Shown piece after piece: positions 1 through 7,388 of a DNA stretch of 30,823 nucleotides (its first letter is position 1; each line of letters opens with the position of its first letter). The position numbers and the translations under genes are program-made. The notes beneath the pieces were generated by a model, which was not told the origin of the DNA, did not search any database, and saw nothing but the letters and a program-made list of their open reading frames with translations. Location: NCBI GenBank assembly GCA_039818825.1, contig JBCBTD010000048.1, positions 1 through 30,823 on the forward strand. The letters run 5' to 3'. The stretch comes from JBCBTD01 sp039818825 (GTDB taxonomy: Bacteria; Pseudomonadota; Alphaproteobacteria; Geminicoccales; Geminicoccaceae).

Positions 1-73
1 TCCGACCCTCGACCGTCACCGTCAACGCACGGCCGTTCACCGTCATCGAAACCTCGGCCAACCGGGCCTCCAT
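1..73 (-). CDS. Probable [2Fe-2S] small subunit of a molybdenum hydroxylase (5' end only)
   Basis: Only the first 24 codons lie in the window. They read as a short leader followed by VSMTVNGRALTVTVEGR, which resembles the N-terminal strand of the ferredoxin-like [2Fe-2S] subunits of xanthine dehydrogenase/CO dehydrogenase-type hydroxylases (CoxS/XdhA small subunit). The diagnostic cysteines would lie beyond the left edge and are not visible. Two starts are possible: ATG at 73, or ATG at 46, which has a GAGG about five bases upstream and gives a protein starting MTVNG. It sits 89 bases downstream of moaB on the same strand, a sensible neighbour because these enzymes need molybdopterin. The identification is an inference from a very short stretch. 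Confidence 0.45.
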   Translation of the reverse strand, partial: MEARLAEVSMTVNGRALTVTVEGR

Positions 74-162
74 CGCGGACGTTCACGTACTTATGTCTTG
101 CCGGGTATGGACCACAGGCGACCGGCCCGTGGCAAGCCTCGACGCGCCAACAGGACCGTCGA

Positions 163-702
163 TCAGCCGACTTCGTGCTCGCGCAGTCGCGGCAGCAGCT
201 CCGCAAAGTTGCAGGGCCGGTGCCGGTTGTCGAGCTGGTGGACGAGAATACCATTCCAGGCGTCGCGGCAGGCGCCGGTCGAGCCCGGCAGGCAGAACAG
301 ATAAGTGCCGCTGGCGACGCCTGCGGTCGCACGGCTCTGCATCGCCGACGTGCCGATGGTCTGGAAGCTGAGCATCCGGAACAGCTCGCCAAAGCCCGGG
401 ATGTCCTTGTCGACGACCTGCGCCAGCGCTTCCGGCGTGACGTCGCGGCCGGTAACACCGGTCCCGCCGGTGCTGATCACGACCTCGACGCCCGGAGCAG
501 CAACCCACGCGCGGAAGCGCTCGGCGATCAGCGCCACGTCGTCCCGCACGAGATCGCGCTCGACCACCTCGTGCCCGGCCTCGATGGCCAAGCTTTGCAA
601 CGCGTCGCCGGACCGATCGTCGGCGAGGTCGCGGCTATCCGACACCGTGAGCAGCGCCAGCCGCAGCGGTCGGAAAATCAGGCTCTCGTCGATGCGCGAC
701 AT
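163..702 (-). CDS. moaB: Molybdenum cofactor biosynthesis protein MoaB
   Basis: 179 residues, the usual length for MoaB/MogA proteins. In this family MogA adenylates molybdopterin before molybdate insertion in the cytoplasm; MoaB is its close homologue. The molybdopterin-binding fold shows as STGGTGVTGRDVTPEA at about residues 77-92 and LPGSTGACRDAW at about 138-149, both family signatures. The ATG at 702 is preceded by a good GGAGGG Shine-Dalgarno. It follows the uracil-DNA glycosylase by 27 bases and precedes the probable molybdenum hydroxylase fragment, so all are likely cotranscribed. Without a tree I cannot exclude MogA, but the short single-domain layout fits the alphaproteobacterial MoaB group. 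Confidence 0.93.
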   Translation of the reverse strand: MSRIDESLIFRPLRLALLTVSDSRDLADDRSGDALQSLAIEAGHEVVERDLVRDDVALIAERFRAWVAAPGVEVVISTGGTGVTGRDVTPEALAQVVDKDIPGFGELFRMLSFQTIGTSAMQSRATAGVASGTYLFCLPGSTGACRDAWNGILVHQLDNRHRPCNFAELLPRLREHEVG

Positions 703-729
703 CGGCTCCCTCCGAAGATCCGCGGAACG

Positions 730-1542
730 TCAGGCGTCGGTGGCGGCATCGTCGGCGTCCAGCCACGACGAAGCCAGCAGCAAGTCGTGCCACGCGAGCC
801 CTTTGAGCTGTGGTCGCCGCAGCAGATAGGCAGGGTGGAACATCACGGTGGCGCGCACCGCCGTTCCATCCGCCAGACCATAGGAGAACCGCCGCCCGCG
901 CAGGCGCGTTACACCTTCCTTCAGCTCCAACAGCGCGCGGGCGGCGATGCCGCCGACGAACAGAATGACCTGGGGGCGCAGAAGCTCGATCTGGCGGGTA
1001 AGGAACGGCAGGCAGAGCGCGATCTCCTGCTGCGAAGGATCGCGGTTGCCCGGCGGCCGCCAGAAAATCGTGTTGGTGATGTAGGTGCGCTCGCGCGGTT
1101 GGCCCGCCGCAGCCAGCATCCGGTCCAACAGCCGACCGCTTGCACCGACGAACGGCTTGCCCTGGCGATCCTCTTCGGCGCCGGGCGCTTCGCCGACCAG
1201 CATGAAACGACTCTGCGGGTCGCCGTCGGCGACGCAGAGATTGGTTGCCGTCCGTGAGAGCGGGCAGCCGTCGAAGGTGCGAAGCCGCGCCACCACCTCA
1301 TCTAGGCTGGTCGCCCCGGCGGCCAAGCGTCGCGCATCCTCGACGTTGCCGGCCACAGCGGGCCCGGCGGCGGGGACAGCACGGGCCGAGCGAGATGGCC
1401 TTGGCGGTGAGCGGACCGGCACGGCTTCGGCGGGTGTCGGCAGCGAGTTGACTGCGGTCCATGGACGCGGCTCGTCGGCGGCCGAGATGTCGACCCCGGC
1501 AGCATCCACGAAAGCGAGCCACGCGTGGACGTCGCCGCGCAC
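730..1542 (-). CDS. Uracil-DNA glycosylase, family 4 (UdgA-like)
   Basis: Removes uracil from DNA to start base-excision repair. About 270 residues from the GTG at 1542. The uracil-binding motif GEAPGAEED lies at about residues 117-125, followed by RQGKPFVGASGRLLDRML, and the second active-site motif FHPAYLL lies at about 235-241; both are typical of family 4 enzymes. Cysteines that could serve an Fe-S cluster occur in GCPLS, NLC and ALCLPF. The first about 75 residues are a low-complexity Pro/Ala-rich tail seen in many alphaproteobacterial members. A longer frame to 1668 exists, but it would overlap the small gene that ends at 1571, so GTG at 1542 or 1554 is preferred. Confidence 0.88.
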   Translation of the reverse strand: MRGDVHAWLAFVDAAGVDISAADEPRPWTAVNSLPTPAEAVPVRSPPRPSRSARAVPAAGPAVAGNVEDARRLAAGATSLDEVVARLRTFDGCPLSRTATNLCVADGDPQSRFMLVGEAPGAEEDRQGKPFVGASGRLLDRMLAAAGQPRERTYITNTIFWRPPGNRDPSQQEIALCLPFLTRQIELLRPQVILFVGGIAARALLELKEGVTRLRGRRFSYGLADGTAVRATVMFHPAYLLRRPQLKGLAWHDLLLASSWLDADDAATDA

Positions 1543-1570
1543 CGTTCCCGGCACCGAGCGCCGCCGCGGC

Positions 1571-1774
1571 TCAGAGGTCGGCGTACGCGACCGGCTTGCC
1601 GGCGTCGCCCATGATGAGCTTGCCGCCTTCGTCCTGTGCCGCCATGTAGCGCCCGTGACCAACGGCACTACCGACGTACAGCACGGGCTTGACCTTCTTG
1701 CCGTTGAACGTCTTGTCTTGCTGTACTGGACCGCGAGCGGTCGGGTCGTTCTTGCTCGTCGACGTCTTCAACAT
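1571..1774 (-). CDS. Small conserved-looking hypothetical protein (67 aa)
   Basis: Not assigned to a known function. From ATG at 1774 it encodes a 67-residue basic, glycine-rich protein with no signal peptide or membrane segment. The stretch GKKVKPVLYVGSAVGHGRYM followed by a short acidic/glycine segment and GKPVAYADL reads like a small beta-sheet protein with normal amino-acid composition, unlike the Arg/Ala/Pro-rich shadows in other frames. A frame extension to 1846 adds 24 residues without good composition. It ends 28 bases before the glycosylase start and is divergent from the TPR gene. It may be cotranscribed with the glycosylase and moaB. Confidence 0.6.
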   Translation of the reverse strand: MLKTSTSKNDPTARGPVQQDKTFNGKKVKPVLYVGSAVGHGRYMAAQDEGGKLIMGDAGKPVAYADL

Positions 1775-1813
1775 GGTGTTCGATGGCCCCGAGATGGAGG
1801 TGCGTGAAAGCTC

Positions 1814-3544
1814 GTGAAGTCGGCAGTGAGTAAGGTCGGCGGGCAACCGTCGTCAAGCGCGGTGGAGCGGCGCGCTACCCTTCGTGCGCTCTTCTTGGCC
1901 GGTGCGTTGGTCTGGGCCGGCTGCGCGACCGGGTTGCCCGTGAGACAAGCGCTCGCCGCCGAGGACACGTCGGTGGCCGGCGACTTTCTGGCGGGACGGT
2001 TCGCGTTCAACCAGGGCGACCTCGATCAGGCTGCGCGCGGTCTCGGACGTGCGCTGTCGACCACGCCGGACGATGCCGATCTACGTCGCCAAGTGTTCAT
2101 GCTGCTGGTTGCCAGCGGCGACGTCGACGATGCCTTGGCGATGGCCGAGGCGTGGGCGGCCGACGATCCGTCGTCCGACAGCGCCGATGCGCACCTTCTA
2201 CTGGCTCTGGATGCCGGGGGCGACGAGCGGCTGGACGGTTTGGCGACCTTGCCCGACCCCTCGCTTCCGCATCTGTTCGCGCCCCTGCTGCTCGCGTGGC
2301 TCGACCCCGATCCGGCAGCGGCAGCGGCAGAGCTAGAGACCACGGTCGGCGACCGTCTGGGCGACCTTGCGACGGTCCACCAGGCCGCGCTGCTGGATCG
2401 CGCCGATGCCATCGACGAAGCGCTGGCAGTCCTCGCCGCCATCACCGCCGACCCGGCGCGGACCAGCGACCGCGCCCTGGTTCAGCAGGCGCGCCTGCTT
2501 GCGCGGCTCGGCGAGGCCGATGCGGCGGCTGCCCTCCTCCGACTCGGCGATGGTGCTGGCCAACGGTCCGATCTGGTGACCCGTGCCGCCGCCGAGATCG
2601 AGCGCGGCGAGACGCCGTCGTCCTTGCTGCCCACGCCAGAAGTGGCGATGGCCGACGTGTTGGTAGGCGTCGCCGAACTGCTGCGCGCGCAGCGCCGGCC
2701 TCTCCAGGCCACGGTCTATGCTCGCTTCGGCCTCCACCTCGCAGCCGACTACGACCCGGCACGGCTGGTCCTCGCCGGTCTCTTGGCCGACCAGGAAGGG
2801 CCGGCGGCGGCGTTGGCCGAACTGGAGCGCATTCCAGCGGATTCGCCGTGGCGTGCCATGGCCGATCTCGACCGGGCCGATGCCTTGCACGAGAGCGGCC
2901 GGACCGACGAAGCGGTCGCCACCCTGGAAGCACAGATCACGGCGCGACCGGCCGATCCGGGGCCGGCGATCGCGTTGGGCGACTTGTTGCGCCGCGAACA
3001 GCGGTTCGACGAGGCTGCCATCGCCTACGATACCGCCCTGACCCGGGCGGAGGACGTCGGCGAAGACGACTGGCGGCTCTACTACGCCAGCGGCATCGCC
3101 CTGGAGCGCAGCCGCCGCTGGCCGGAAGCCGAGGTCGCCTTGCAGCGCGCGCTGGCGCTGGAGCCCGAGCAGCCCTACGTGCTCAACTATCTCGGCTACA
3201 GTTGGGTCGACCAGGGCCTGCACCTCGACGACGCGAAGGCGATGCTCTACCGCGCGGTCGAGCTTCGCCCGGACGACGGGTTCATCGTCGACAGCCTCGG
3301 CTGGGCCTACTACCGCCTCGGCGAATTTCCGCAAGCAGTCGAGTATCTGGAGCGCGCGGTGCAGCTGGAGCCTTCCGATCCGGTGATCAACGATCATCTG
3401 GGTGACGCCTATTGGCGAGTCGGCCGCGAGCGCGAAGCCCGCTTCCAATGGGAACGCGCGCTCCAGTTCGAGCCGGACGACGCGCTGATCCCACCGATAG
3501 AGACCAAGCTGGAGGACGGCCTGGCCGACGAGGATGCCGGCTGA
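1814..3544 (+). CDS. Exported tetratricopeptide-repeat protein
   Basis: 576 residues from a GTG at 1814; GTGs at 1826 or 1862 are also possible. A hydrophobic N-terminal stretch (ALFLAGALVWAG) is followed by a cysteine and then ALA-AEDTS, so it is either cut by signal peptidase I after ALA or, less likely because of the Trp at -3, lipid-modified at the Cys. TPR repeats begin soon after the signal (FNQGDLDQAARGLGRAL) and are clearest near the C-terminus, for example the segment LGWAYYRLGEFPQAVEYLERA and HLGDAYWRVGREREARFQWE. Such proteins scaffold protein-protein contacts in the periplasm or at the outer membrane. Its stop overlaps the ispE start by 11 bases. The specific partner is unknown. 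Confidence 0.87.
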   Translation: MKSAVSKVGGQPSSSAVERRATLRALFLAGALVWAGCATGLPVRQALAAEDTSVAGDFLAGRFAFNQGDLDQAARGLGRALSTTPDDADLRRQVFMLLVASGDVDDALAMAEAWAADDPSSDSADAHLLLALDAGGDERLDGLATLPDPSLPHLFAPLLLAWLDPDPAAAAAELETTVGDRLGDLATVHQAALLDRADAIDEALAVLAAITADPARTSDRALVQQARLLARLGEADAAAALLRLGDGAGQRSDLVTRAAAEIERGETPSSLLPTPEVAMADVLVGVAELLRAQRRPLQATVYARFGLHLAADYDPARLVLAGLLADQEGPAAALAELERIPADSPWRAMADLDRADALHESGRTDEAVATLEAQITARPADPGPAIALGDLLRREQRFDEAAIAYDTALTRAEDVGEDDWRLYYASGIALERSRRWPEAEVALQRALALEPEQPYVLNYLGYSWVDQGLHLDDAKAMLYRAVELRPDDGFIVDSLGWAYYRLGEFPQAVEYLERAVQLEPSDPVINDHLGDAYWRVGREREARFQWERALQFEPDDALIPPIETKLEDGLADEDAG

Positions 3545-4394
3545 GCCGATCGTCGAGGCGGCGCCGGCCAAGCTGAACCTCGATCTCTACGTCGAACGCC
3601 GCCGCCCCGACGGCTACCACGATCTCGACAGCATCGTGACGTTCACGACCTTCGGCGACCGCCTCACCCTTTGGCCGGCCGGGGAGCTTCGCGTCGACGT
3701 CGAGGGGCCGTTGGCCGACGCGCTCACTGCCGCCGGCGAGACCCTCGTCGCTCAGGCGATTGTCGGAGCCGCTGCCGCGTTCGACCGTTCACCGGACGTG
3801 CGGGTGCGCCTGGAAAAGCACATCCCGCTGGCAGCGGGCCTCGGGGGCGGCTCGGCGGATGCGGCGGCCGCGCTCCGCGCCTTGGCCCGGCACTGGGACG
3901 TCCGGCCAGACGATGCCCGCCTGGCAGCAGTTGCTGCGTCACTCGGTGCCGACGTGCCGGTCTGTCTCCACGGCCGTCCGGTGCGGATGCGCGGGACGGG
4001 CGAGTTGCTGCAGGCCGCACCCGACCTGCCGCCGCTCGAGGTGGTGCTGGTCAATCCCGGCGTCCCCTGCCCCACCGGCGCGGTCTACGCCGCCCTGCCG
4101 CCCGACGACCTGGGGCTGGCGCCGGAGCGGCCCGGCGACGACGAGCGGGTGCCGCGGTGGTTGGTCGGCGGGCGCAACGCCATGGAGCGAGCGGCCCGCG
4201 CGGTGCAGCCGCACATCACCGGCGCGCTGGACCGGCTCGCCGCGACCGGGCCGGTGGTGACGCGACTCTGCGGCAGCGGCGCCACCGTCTTCGGGGTCTA
4301 CGCCGATGCGGCGACCGCCGACGAGGCAGCGGCCCGGCTGCGCGCCGTCGCGCCCGCTACCTGGGCGAAACGGACGACTACGCTCGGAAGTTGA
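3534..4394 (+). CDS. ispE: 4-diphosphocytidyl-2-C-methyl-D-erythritol kinase IspE
   Basis: Phosphorylates CDP-methylerythritol in the non-mevalonate (MEP) isoprenoid pathway; cytoplasmic GHMP-family kinase of 286 residues, the normal length. The catalytic lysine is in PAKLNL (K13), the GHMP P-loop PLAAGLGGGSADA is at about residues 98-110, and the active-site aspartate is in GADVPV (D140). The C-terminal GHMP motif LCGSGATVFGVY is intact. ATG at 3534 overlaps the end of the TPR gene, implying translational coupling. The downstream isoprenoid product feeds ubiquinone synthesis, whose ubiE and ubiB genes lie at the far end of the window. Confidence 0.97.
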   Translation: MPAEPIVEAAPAKLNLDLYVERRRPDGYHDLDSIVTFTTFGDRLTLWPAGELRVDVEGPLADALTAAGETLVAQAIVGAAAAFDRSPDVRVRLEKHIPLAAGLGGGSADAAAALRALARHWDVRPDDARLAAVAASLGADVPVCLHGRPVRMRGTGELLQAAPDLPPLEVVLVNPGVPCPTGAVYAALPPDDLGLAPERPGDDERVPRWLVGGRNAMERAARAVQPHITGALDRLAATGPVVTRLCGSGATVFGVYADAATADEAAARLRAVAPATWAKRTTTLGS

Positions 4395-4410
4395 GCTGTC
4401 GATCAGAGCC

Positions 4411-4439
4411 TTGAAGGCAGCGCCGGCCGCTTCTAGGGT
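4411..4439 (+). promoter_or_regulatory. Probable sigma-70 promoter of tRNA-Gln
   Basis: TTGAAG at 4411-4416 and TAGGGT at 4434-4439 are separated by 17 bases, which would start transcription a few bases before the mature tRNA 5' end at 4450. The -35 is good and the -10 weak (matches at T, A and the final T). The position is more persuasive than the -10 sequence. Confidence 0.45.
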
Positions 4440-4449
4440 CGCGCGCGCA

Positions 4450-4523
4450 TGGGGCGTAGCCAAGCGGTAAGGCAGCGGGTTTTGGTCCCGCCATCCCAGG
4501 TTCGAATCCTGGCGCCCCAGCCA
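4450..4523 (+). tRNA. tRNA-Gln (anticodon TTG)
   Basis: A full cloverleaf can be drawn. The acceptor stem TGGGGCG (4450-4456) pairs with CGCCCCA (4513-4519), followed by discriminator G and an encoded CCA at 4521-4523. The anticodon stem GCGGG/CCCGC encloses the loop TTTTGGT with anticodon TTG at 4482-4484, reading CAA and, by wobble, CAG. The T-loop carries the standard GGTTCGAATCC. It lies 55 bases after ispE, an arrangement I recognise from other alphaproteobacteria. Confidence 0.97.
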
Positions 4524-4642
4524 TGCACGCGAACGCACTTCAGACAGAAACGTGGAAGGCTCGCGTGCTGGTGTTGGCTCTGCAGACGTAGGACATGCTT
4601 CACGATCGAGCGGACCGCAAACGGACCGCAGTCCCGGTTCGC

Positions 4643-5155
4643 CTAGTGAGCGGGGCAAGTTCGGACCGTTGGTGCTTCGCTCGAAACCCGGCGCATCGAC
4701 CACCGACAGCTTTGGACCGTCAGTCCCGGGAGGTTGGGAACCTCGTCGGACACCCAGATGCTATCCGCCGTGAAACTGAACGGATCGCTCGTCGTCGACG
4801 ATGGGAACATTCGGACCAACTCCAACGCCGGAAAACTCGCATCGCACGCGTTGAAATAAGCACTGACGACCGCCCCGTCGGCTGACGTTGTCGTTTCGCC
4901 GCCATAGAGCGTGTACTCGGGACCGAGTTCTGCCTCGTCCGTGTATCTGTACTCGACGCTGAGTTCAGACTCGCTTTGAAAGATGAGCACCTCGATGGTG
5001 CGGCCCCAGCTCTGGGCATCACCGGCGGTGGTGCTGTCGCAGGCGACGAAGCCCTCGTATCGACCAGACAGCGAGAACGCGCCTGCGGGTGTCGTCACGA
5101 GAGTAGCGACGAGAAGAGCAGCCATCGAGTTCGGCAACATGCTCCGCGGTTTCAT
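4643..5155 (-). CDS. Exported beta-rich hypothetical protein
   Basis: Function not recognised. From ATG at 5155 it encodes 170 residues starting with a clear Sec signal peptide (SMAALLVATLVTTPAGA, cleavage near AGA-FSL). The mature part opens with SGRYEGFVACDS and alternates hydrophobic and polar residues, suggesting a small beta-barrel. Three cysteines of the mature chain (VACDS, FNACDAS, VQSCRWS) and one at the end (RTCPAH) could form two disulfides, consistent with a periplasmic or extracellular place. The frame runs on to 5281 but the added residues look non-coding. It ends with TAG. It is one of three exported orphans between tRNA-Gln and the solute-binding protein. Confidence 0.65.
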   Translation of the reverse strand: MKPRSMLPNSMAALLVATLVTTPAGAFSLSGRYEGFVACDSTTAGDAQSWGRTIEVLIFQSESELSVEYRYTDEAELGPEYTLYGGETTTSADGAVVSAYFNACDASFPALELVRMFPSSTTSDPFSFTADSIWVSDEVPNLPGLTVQSCRWSMRRVSSEAPTVRTCPAH

Positions 5156-5290
5156 CGTCGACGGTCCTCTTCCAACTGACTGGTGGGGACGCGATCGTAG
5201 CGCGACCGAGACGGAACGATCCGACGTGAACGACCACCGGGTGACGAGTAGACGAGCTGCCTCGAGCGCCCGACCGACCAATCGGTCCCA

Positions 5291-5800
5291 TCAGTCGCAT
5301 TTGACGTTGAGAATGTAAGTCCGCGTCGCGCCGTCACGTGTGGAAGCGTACGAGCCGCGGGCAAACTCGTAAGCGCCAGTTCCGCCGACCACGACCCCGG
5401 TCCCCGGGACGTTCTCGAGCAGGACGGATGCGTCGGTCGCATCGACAGGCCGGCCGGCGTCGATGAACGTCTGGATGCGGATGCGACCGCCGGGAAGGAT
5501 CAGGACGATGTTCACCATGATCTTGCTTCGCTCTGCCGTGCCTGGTGGCGGGTCCAAAGCAACGGCAACCCACCGCCGGTAACCGACTTCGTTGCCGTCC
5601 TCGTCGAGGAGGCGGCTGTGCCCGACCCGCTAATCACCTCGACGTGCGCCCTCCTCGTGGACGCCGACGTGGTGCATCGACCGATCGGCGTCGTCGCTCA
5701 TCAAGGTCATCGGCTGGCATTTACCGCGATCCTGAGCCATTGCCGGGCCCGCCGCGATGGCGAGCAGAGCGACGCGGCGCTTGCGGTCGTCGCGCAGCAC
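5291..5800 (-). pseudogene. Interrupted exported protein, allene-oxide-cyclase/dirigent-like barrel
   Basis: The downstream part (88 residues from 5557, usable ATG at 5518) has VVVGGTGAYEFARGSYASTR near its end. This resembles the GGTGxYxxARG motif of the allene oxide cyclase/dirigent-like barrel. The same frame continues upstream without a shift through HSRLLDEDGNEVG to a TAG at 5632-5630. Beyond that stop, still in frame, lies a plausible signal peptide (RRVALLAIAAGPAMAQD) that could start at GTG 5800. Signal peptide, linker and domain in one frame with a single amber in between look like a recently broken gene or a sequencing error. An ATG at 5846 with AGGTGGGG upstream is in a different frame and soon stops. 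Fold assignment is from motif memory only. Confidence 0.55.
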
Positions 5801-6129
5801 GCAACTGCCAGGGCCGCTAAGGCCCCGTCAGCATCGTGGCTCGCATGGTTCGTGTCCCCACCTGTCTGATTTGTTCATTTTACGATAACGTTCGAATCGG
5901 TACGGTCGGCGCACTTCGGTGTCAGGCTGGGCGCAAATCGGGGCGTCCAGCTGAACCGAGTTCAGCCTGAGCAAGGCGACGCTGCGGATGCCAACGTGCG
6001 CCGGGCATGCGACCAGCGGGAGCGCGTCGTCAGCGTGACGTTCCTCCGCGGTCGAGGGTCTTCCGCGGCGTCGGTCAGCAGATCATCATGGAGCCCTGTC
6101 GGCGCGTCAGCCCGTTGAGCAACGCCGGC
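5801..6129. other. Gene-poor stretch of about 330 bases
   Basis: No convincing coding frame on either strand. It contains the most AT-rich patch of this part of the window (about 5868-5900, with TTTGTTCATTTTACGATAACGT), which may hold the promoter of the broken barrel gene on the minus strand, but I could not place a convincing -35/-10 pair. No tRNA, repeat or terminator seen. Confidence 0.5.
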
Positions 6130-6486
6130 TCAGAACTGGAAGCGCAGCACGCTCACCGGCGCCGGATCGTCGTCGCCGTAGCGACCGACCTCGCTCCGCC
6201 GGTTCCGCTCCTCACGCTCCGGGTCGTAGCCGAGCCTCGCGCCGCGGTCGGTGACCCCGGACGGCGGTGGGCGGCGCCATGTCGTGGAACCGACGTCTGG
6301 TGCCCGCCAGTCGTCGTTGGACTCGCCGAGCACTTGGCGTTTGAACGCCGAGTCGTAGTCGGACGGTACGGCCAACCGATCGTCGGTCTGAGCGAACGCC
6401 GCCGCCCAGACCAAGCTGACCAGCAACGCCAGCGCCCCAGCGCCGTTGGGCCCGAGCTGAAGCGATCGCGGCAACGCTGCCGTCAC
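6130..6486 (-). CDS. Exported hypothetical protein coupled to the solute-binding protein
   Basis: Function not recognised. 118 residues with a signal peptide (GALALLVSLVWAAAFA-QTDD) and a short hydrophilic mature part of about 85 residues that contains FKRQVLGESNDDWRAPD and a strongly charged region (YDPEREERNRRSE), ending in VLRFQF. A terminal aromatic residue is also typical of outer-membrane strands, but the mature part is too short to be a barrel. Its ATG overlaps the stop of the upstream solute-binding protein by four bases (ATGA), which argues that it is real and translated together with it. Natural amino-acid usage and this overlap are the main support. Confidence 0.6.
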   Translation of the reverse strand: MTAALPRSLQLGPNGAGALALLVSLVWAAAFAQTDDRLAVPSDYDSAFKRQVLGESNDDWRAPDVGSTTWRRPPPSGVTDRGARLGYDPEREERNRRSEVGRYGDDDPAPVSVLRFQF

Positions 6487-7286
6487 GGCGCCTCGGCCTC
6501 GACCCAGTCGAGCGAGCCGAACCAGTAGCCGTGCGCGGTTGGCAGCCAGCGGTCGGCTTCGCGCGCGACGATCCAGGCGTTGAGGAAGTTCAGCATCGCC
6601 TGCTCGCCCTTCTTGACCGCGAAGCCGGCGCGCGACCGCACCAACGGGTCACCCAGCGGTTCGTCGATGGTCTCGGGGTTGGCAAGCGCCAGGAACCGAA
6701 CCTCCGGCAGGCTGGCGACGTAGCCATGCGCGCGGCCCTCCAGCACCTCCGCCTCCGCCAGATCGGCCGACGGCAACACCTGGACGTCGGCGCCGTCGAA
6801 GACCCGCTGGGTCACGTCGAAGGCAAGGGTATCGGCGACCGTCGTGATCACGACTTCGGCCGTGTTCATCGCGTCGAGGCTGGCGAACTCCGCCGTCATC
6901 GCCGTGTTGGTCGCGAGGCTGACACCCGACTCGAAATAGGGTTGTGAAAACTCGACCTGCAAGGCGCGGCCCGGTGTGATCGCCATGCCGGCAGCGATCA
7001 TGTCGATGTCGCCCTCAATCAGCGCGCCGATCACATCCTCCCAGGGGAGCAAGGTGAACGAAGCCTCGACACCCATGTCCTCGGCGATCCGCTGGCCGAT
7101 GTCGATCTCGAACCCGACCAACTCACCGGCGTCGTCCTGCATCGTCCACGGAACGAACTCAGAGACGCCGATACGCAGCGTGCCGCGCTCCAGCGCGTCG
7201 TCCAAGACGTCGGCCCGTACGCCAAATGGAGCCACAGTCAACGCCAGAGCGAACAGGGCGAGGCGCGCGGGTACGGAGAGCGTCAT
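6483..7286 (-). CDS. Family 3 extracellular solute-binding protein (amino-acid type)
   Basis: A periplasmic binding protein that would deliver an amino acid or similar polar solute to an ABC permease. 267 residues with a signal peptide (ALFALALTVAPFGVRA-DVLDD). The fold shows as GTLRIGVSEFVPW, then DAGELVGFEIDIGQRIAEDMG, and GDIDMIAAGMAITPGRALQVEFSQPY; the Arg in TPGRA is the usual ligand carboxylate contact. No permease or ATPase gene lies beside it, so it is an orphan that must work with a distant transporter or act as a sensor. It is followed, with a four-base overlap, by a small exported protein. Confidence 0.88.
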   Translation of the reverse strand: MTLSVPARLALFALALTVAPFGVRADVLDDALERGTLRIGVSEFVPWTMQDDAGELVGFEIDIGQRIAEDMGVEASFTLLPWEDVIGALIEGDIDMIAAGMAITPGRALQVEFSQPYFESGVSLATNTAMTAEFASLDAMNTAEVVITTVADTLAFDVTQRVFDGADVQVLPSADLAEAEVLEGRAHGYVASLPEVRFLALANPETIDEPLGDPLVRSRAGFAVKKGEQAMLNFLNAWIVAREADRWLPTAHGYWFGSLDWVEAEAP

Positions 7287-7313
7287 CGGCGGCTACTCGG
7301 CGTGGTGGGCTGC

Positions 7314-7337
7314 CCGCTCGGGGTAGTCGCCGAGCGG
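7314..7337. other. Perfect 8-bp hairpin between paaG-like gene and solute-binding gene
   Basis: CCGCTCGG at 7314-7321 and CCGAGCGG at 7330-7337 form a perfect 8-bp stem with an 8-base loop. It lies in the 102-base gap downstream of the PaaG-like gene and upstream of the solute-binding gene (both minus). There is no T-run, so it could slow mRNA decay or assist Rho-type ending rather than act as a classical terminator. In such GC-rich DNA some hairpins arise by chance. Confidence 0.35.
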
Positions 7338-7388
7338 CGAAGGGTCAACCGCACCCCAGCCGCCGGCGCCCAGCACTGTGAGCATGGG

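Noticed and set aside
2333..3571. 412-residue minus-strand frame opposite the TPR gene
   Set aside because: The plus strand shows clear TPR repeats and a coupled ispE; the minus frame has no recognisable features.
4450..6130. Integrated element with att sites at the tRNA-Gln 3' end
   Set aside because: No second copy of the tRNA end seen to the right and no integrase or transposase gene.
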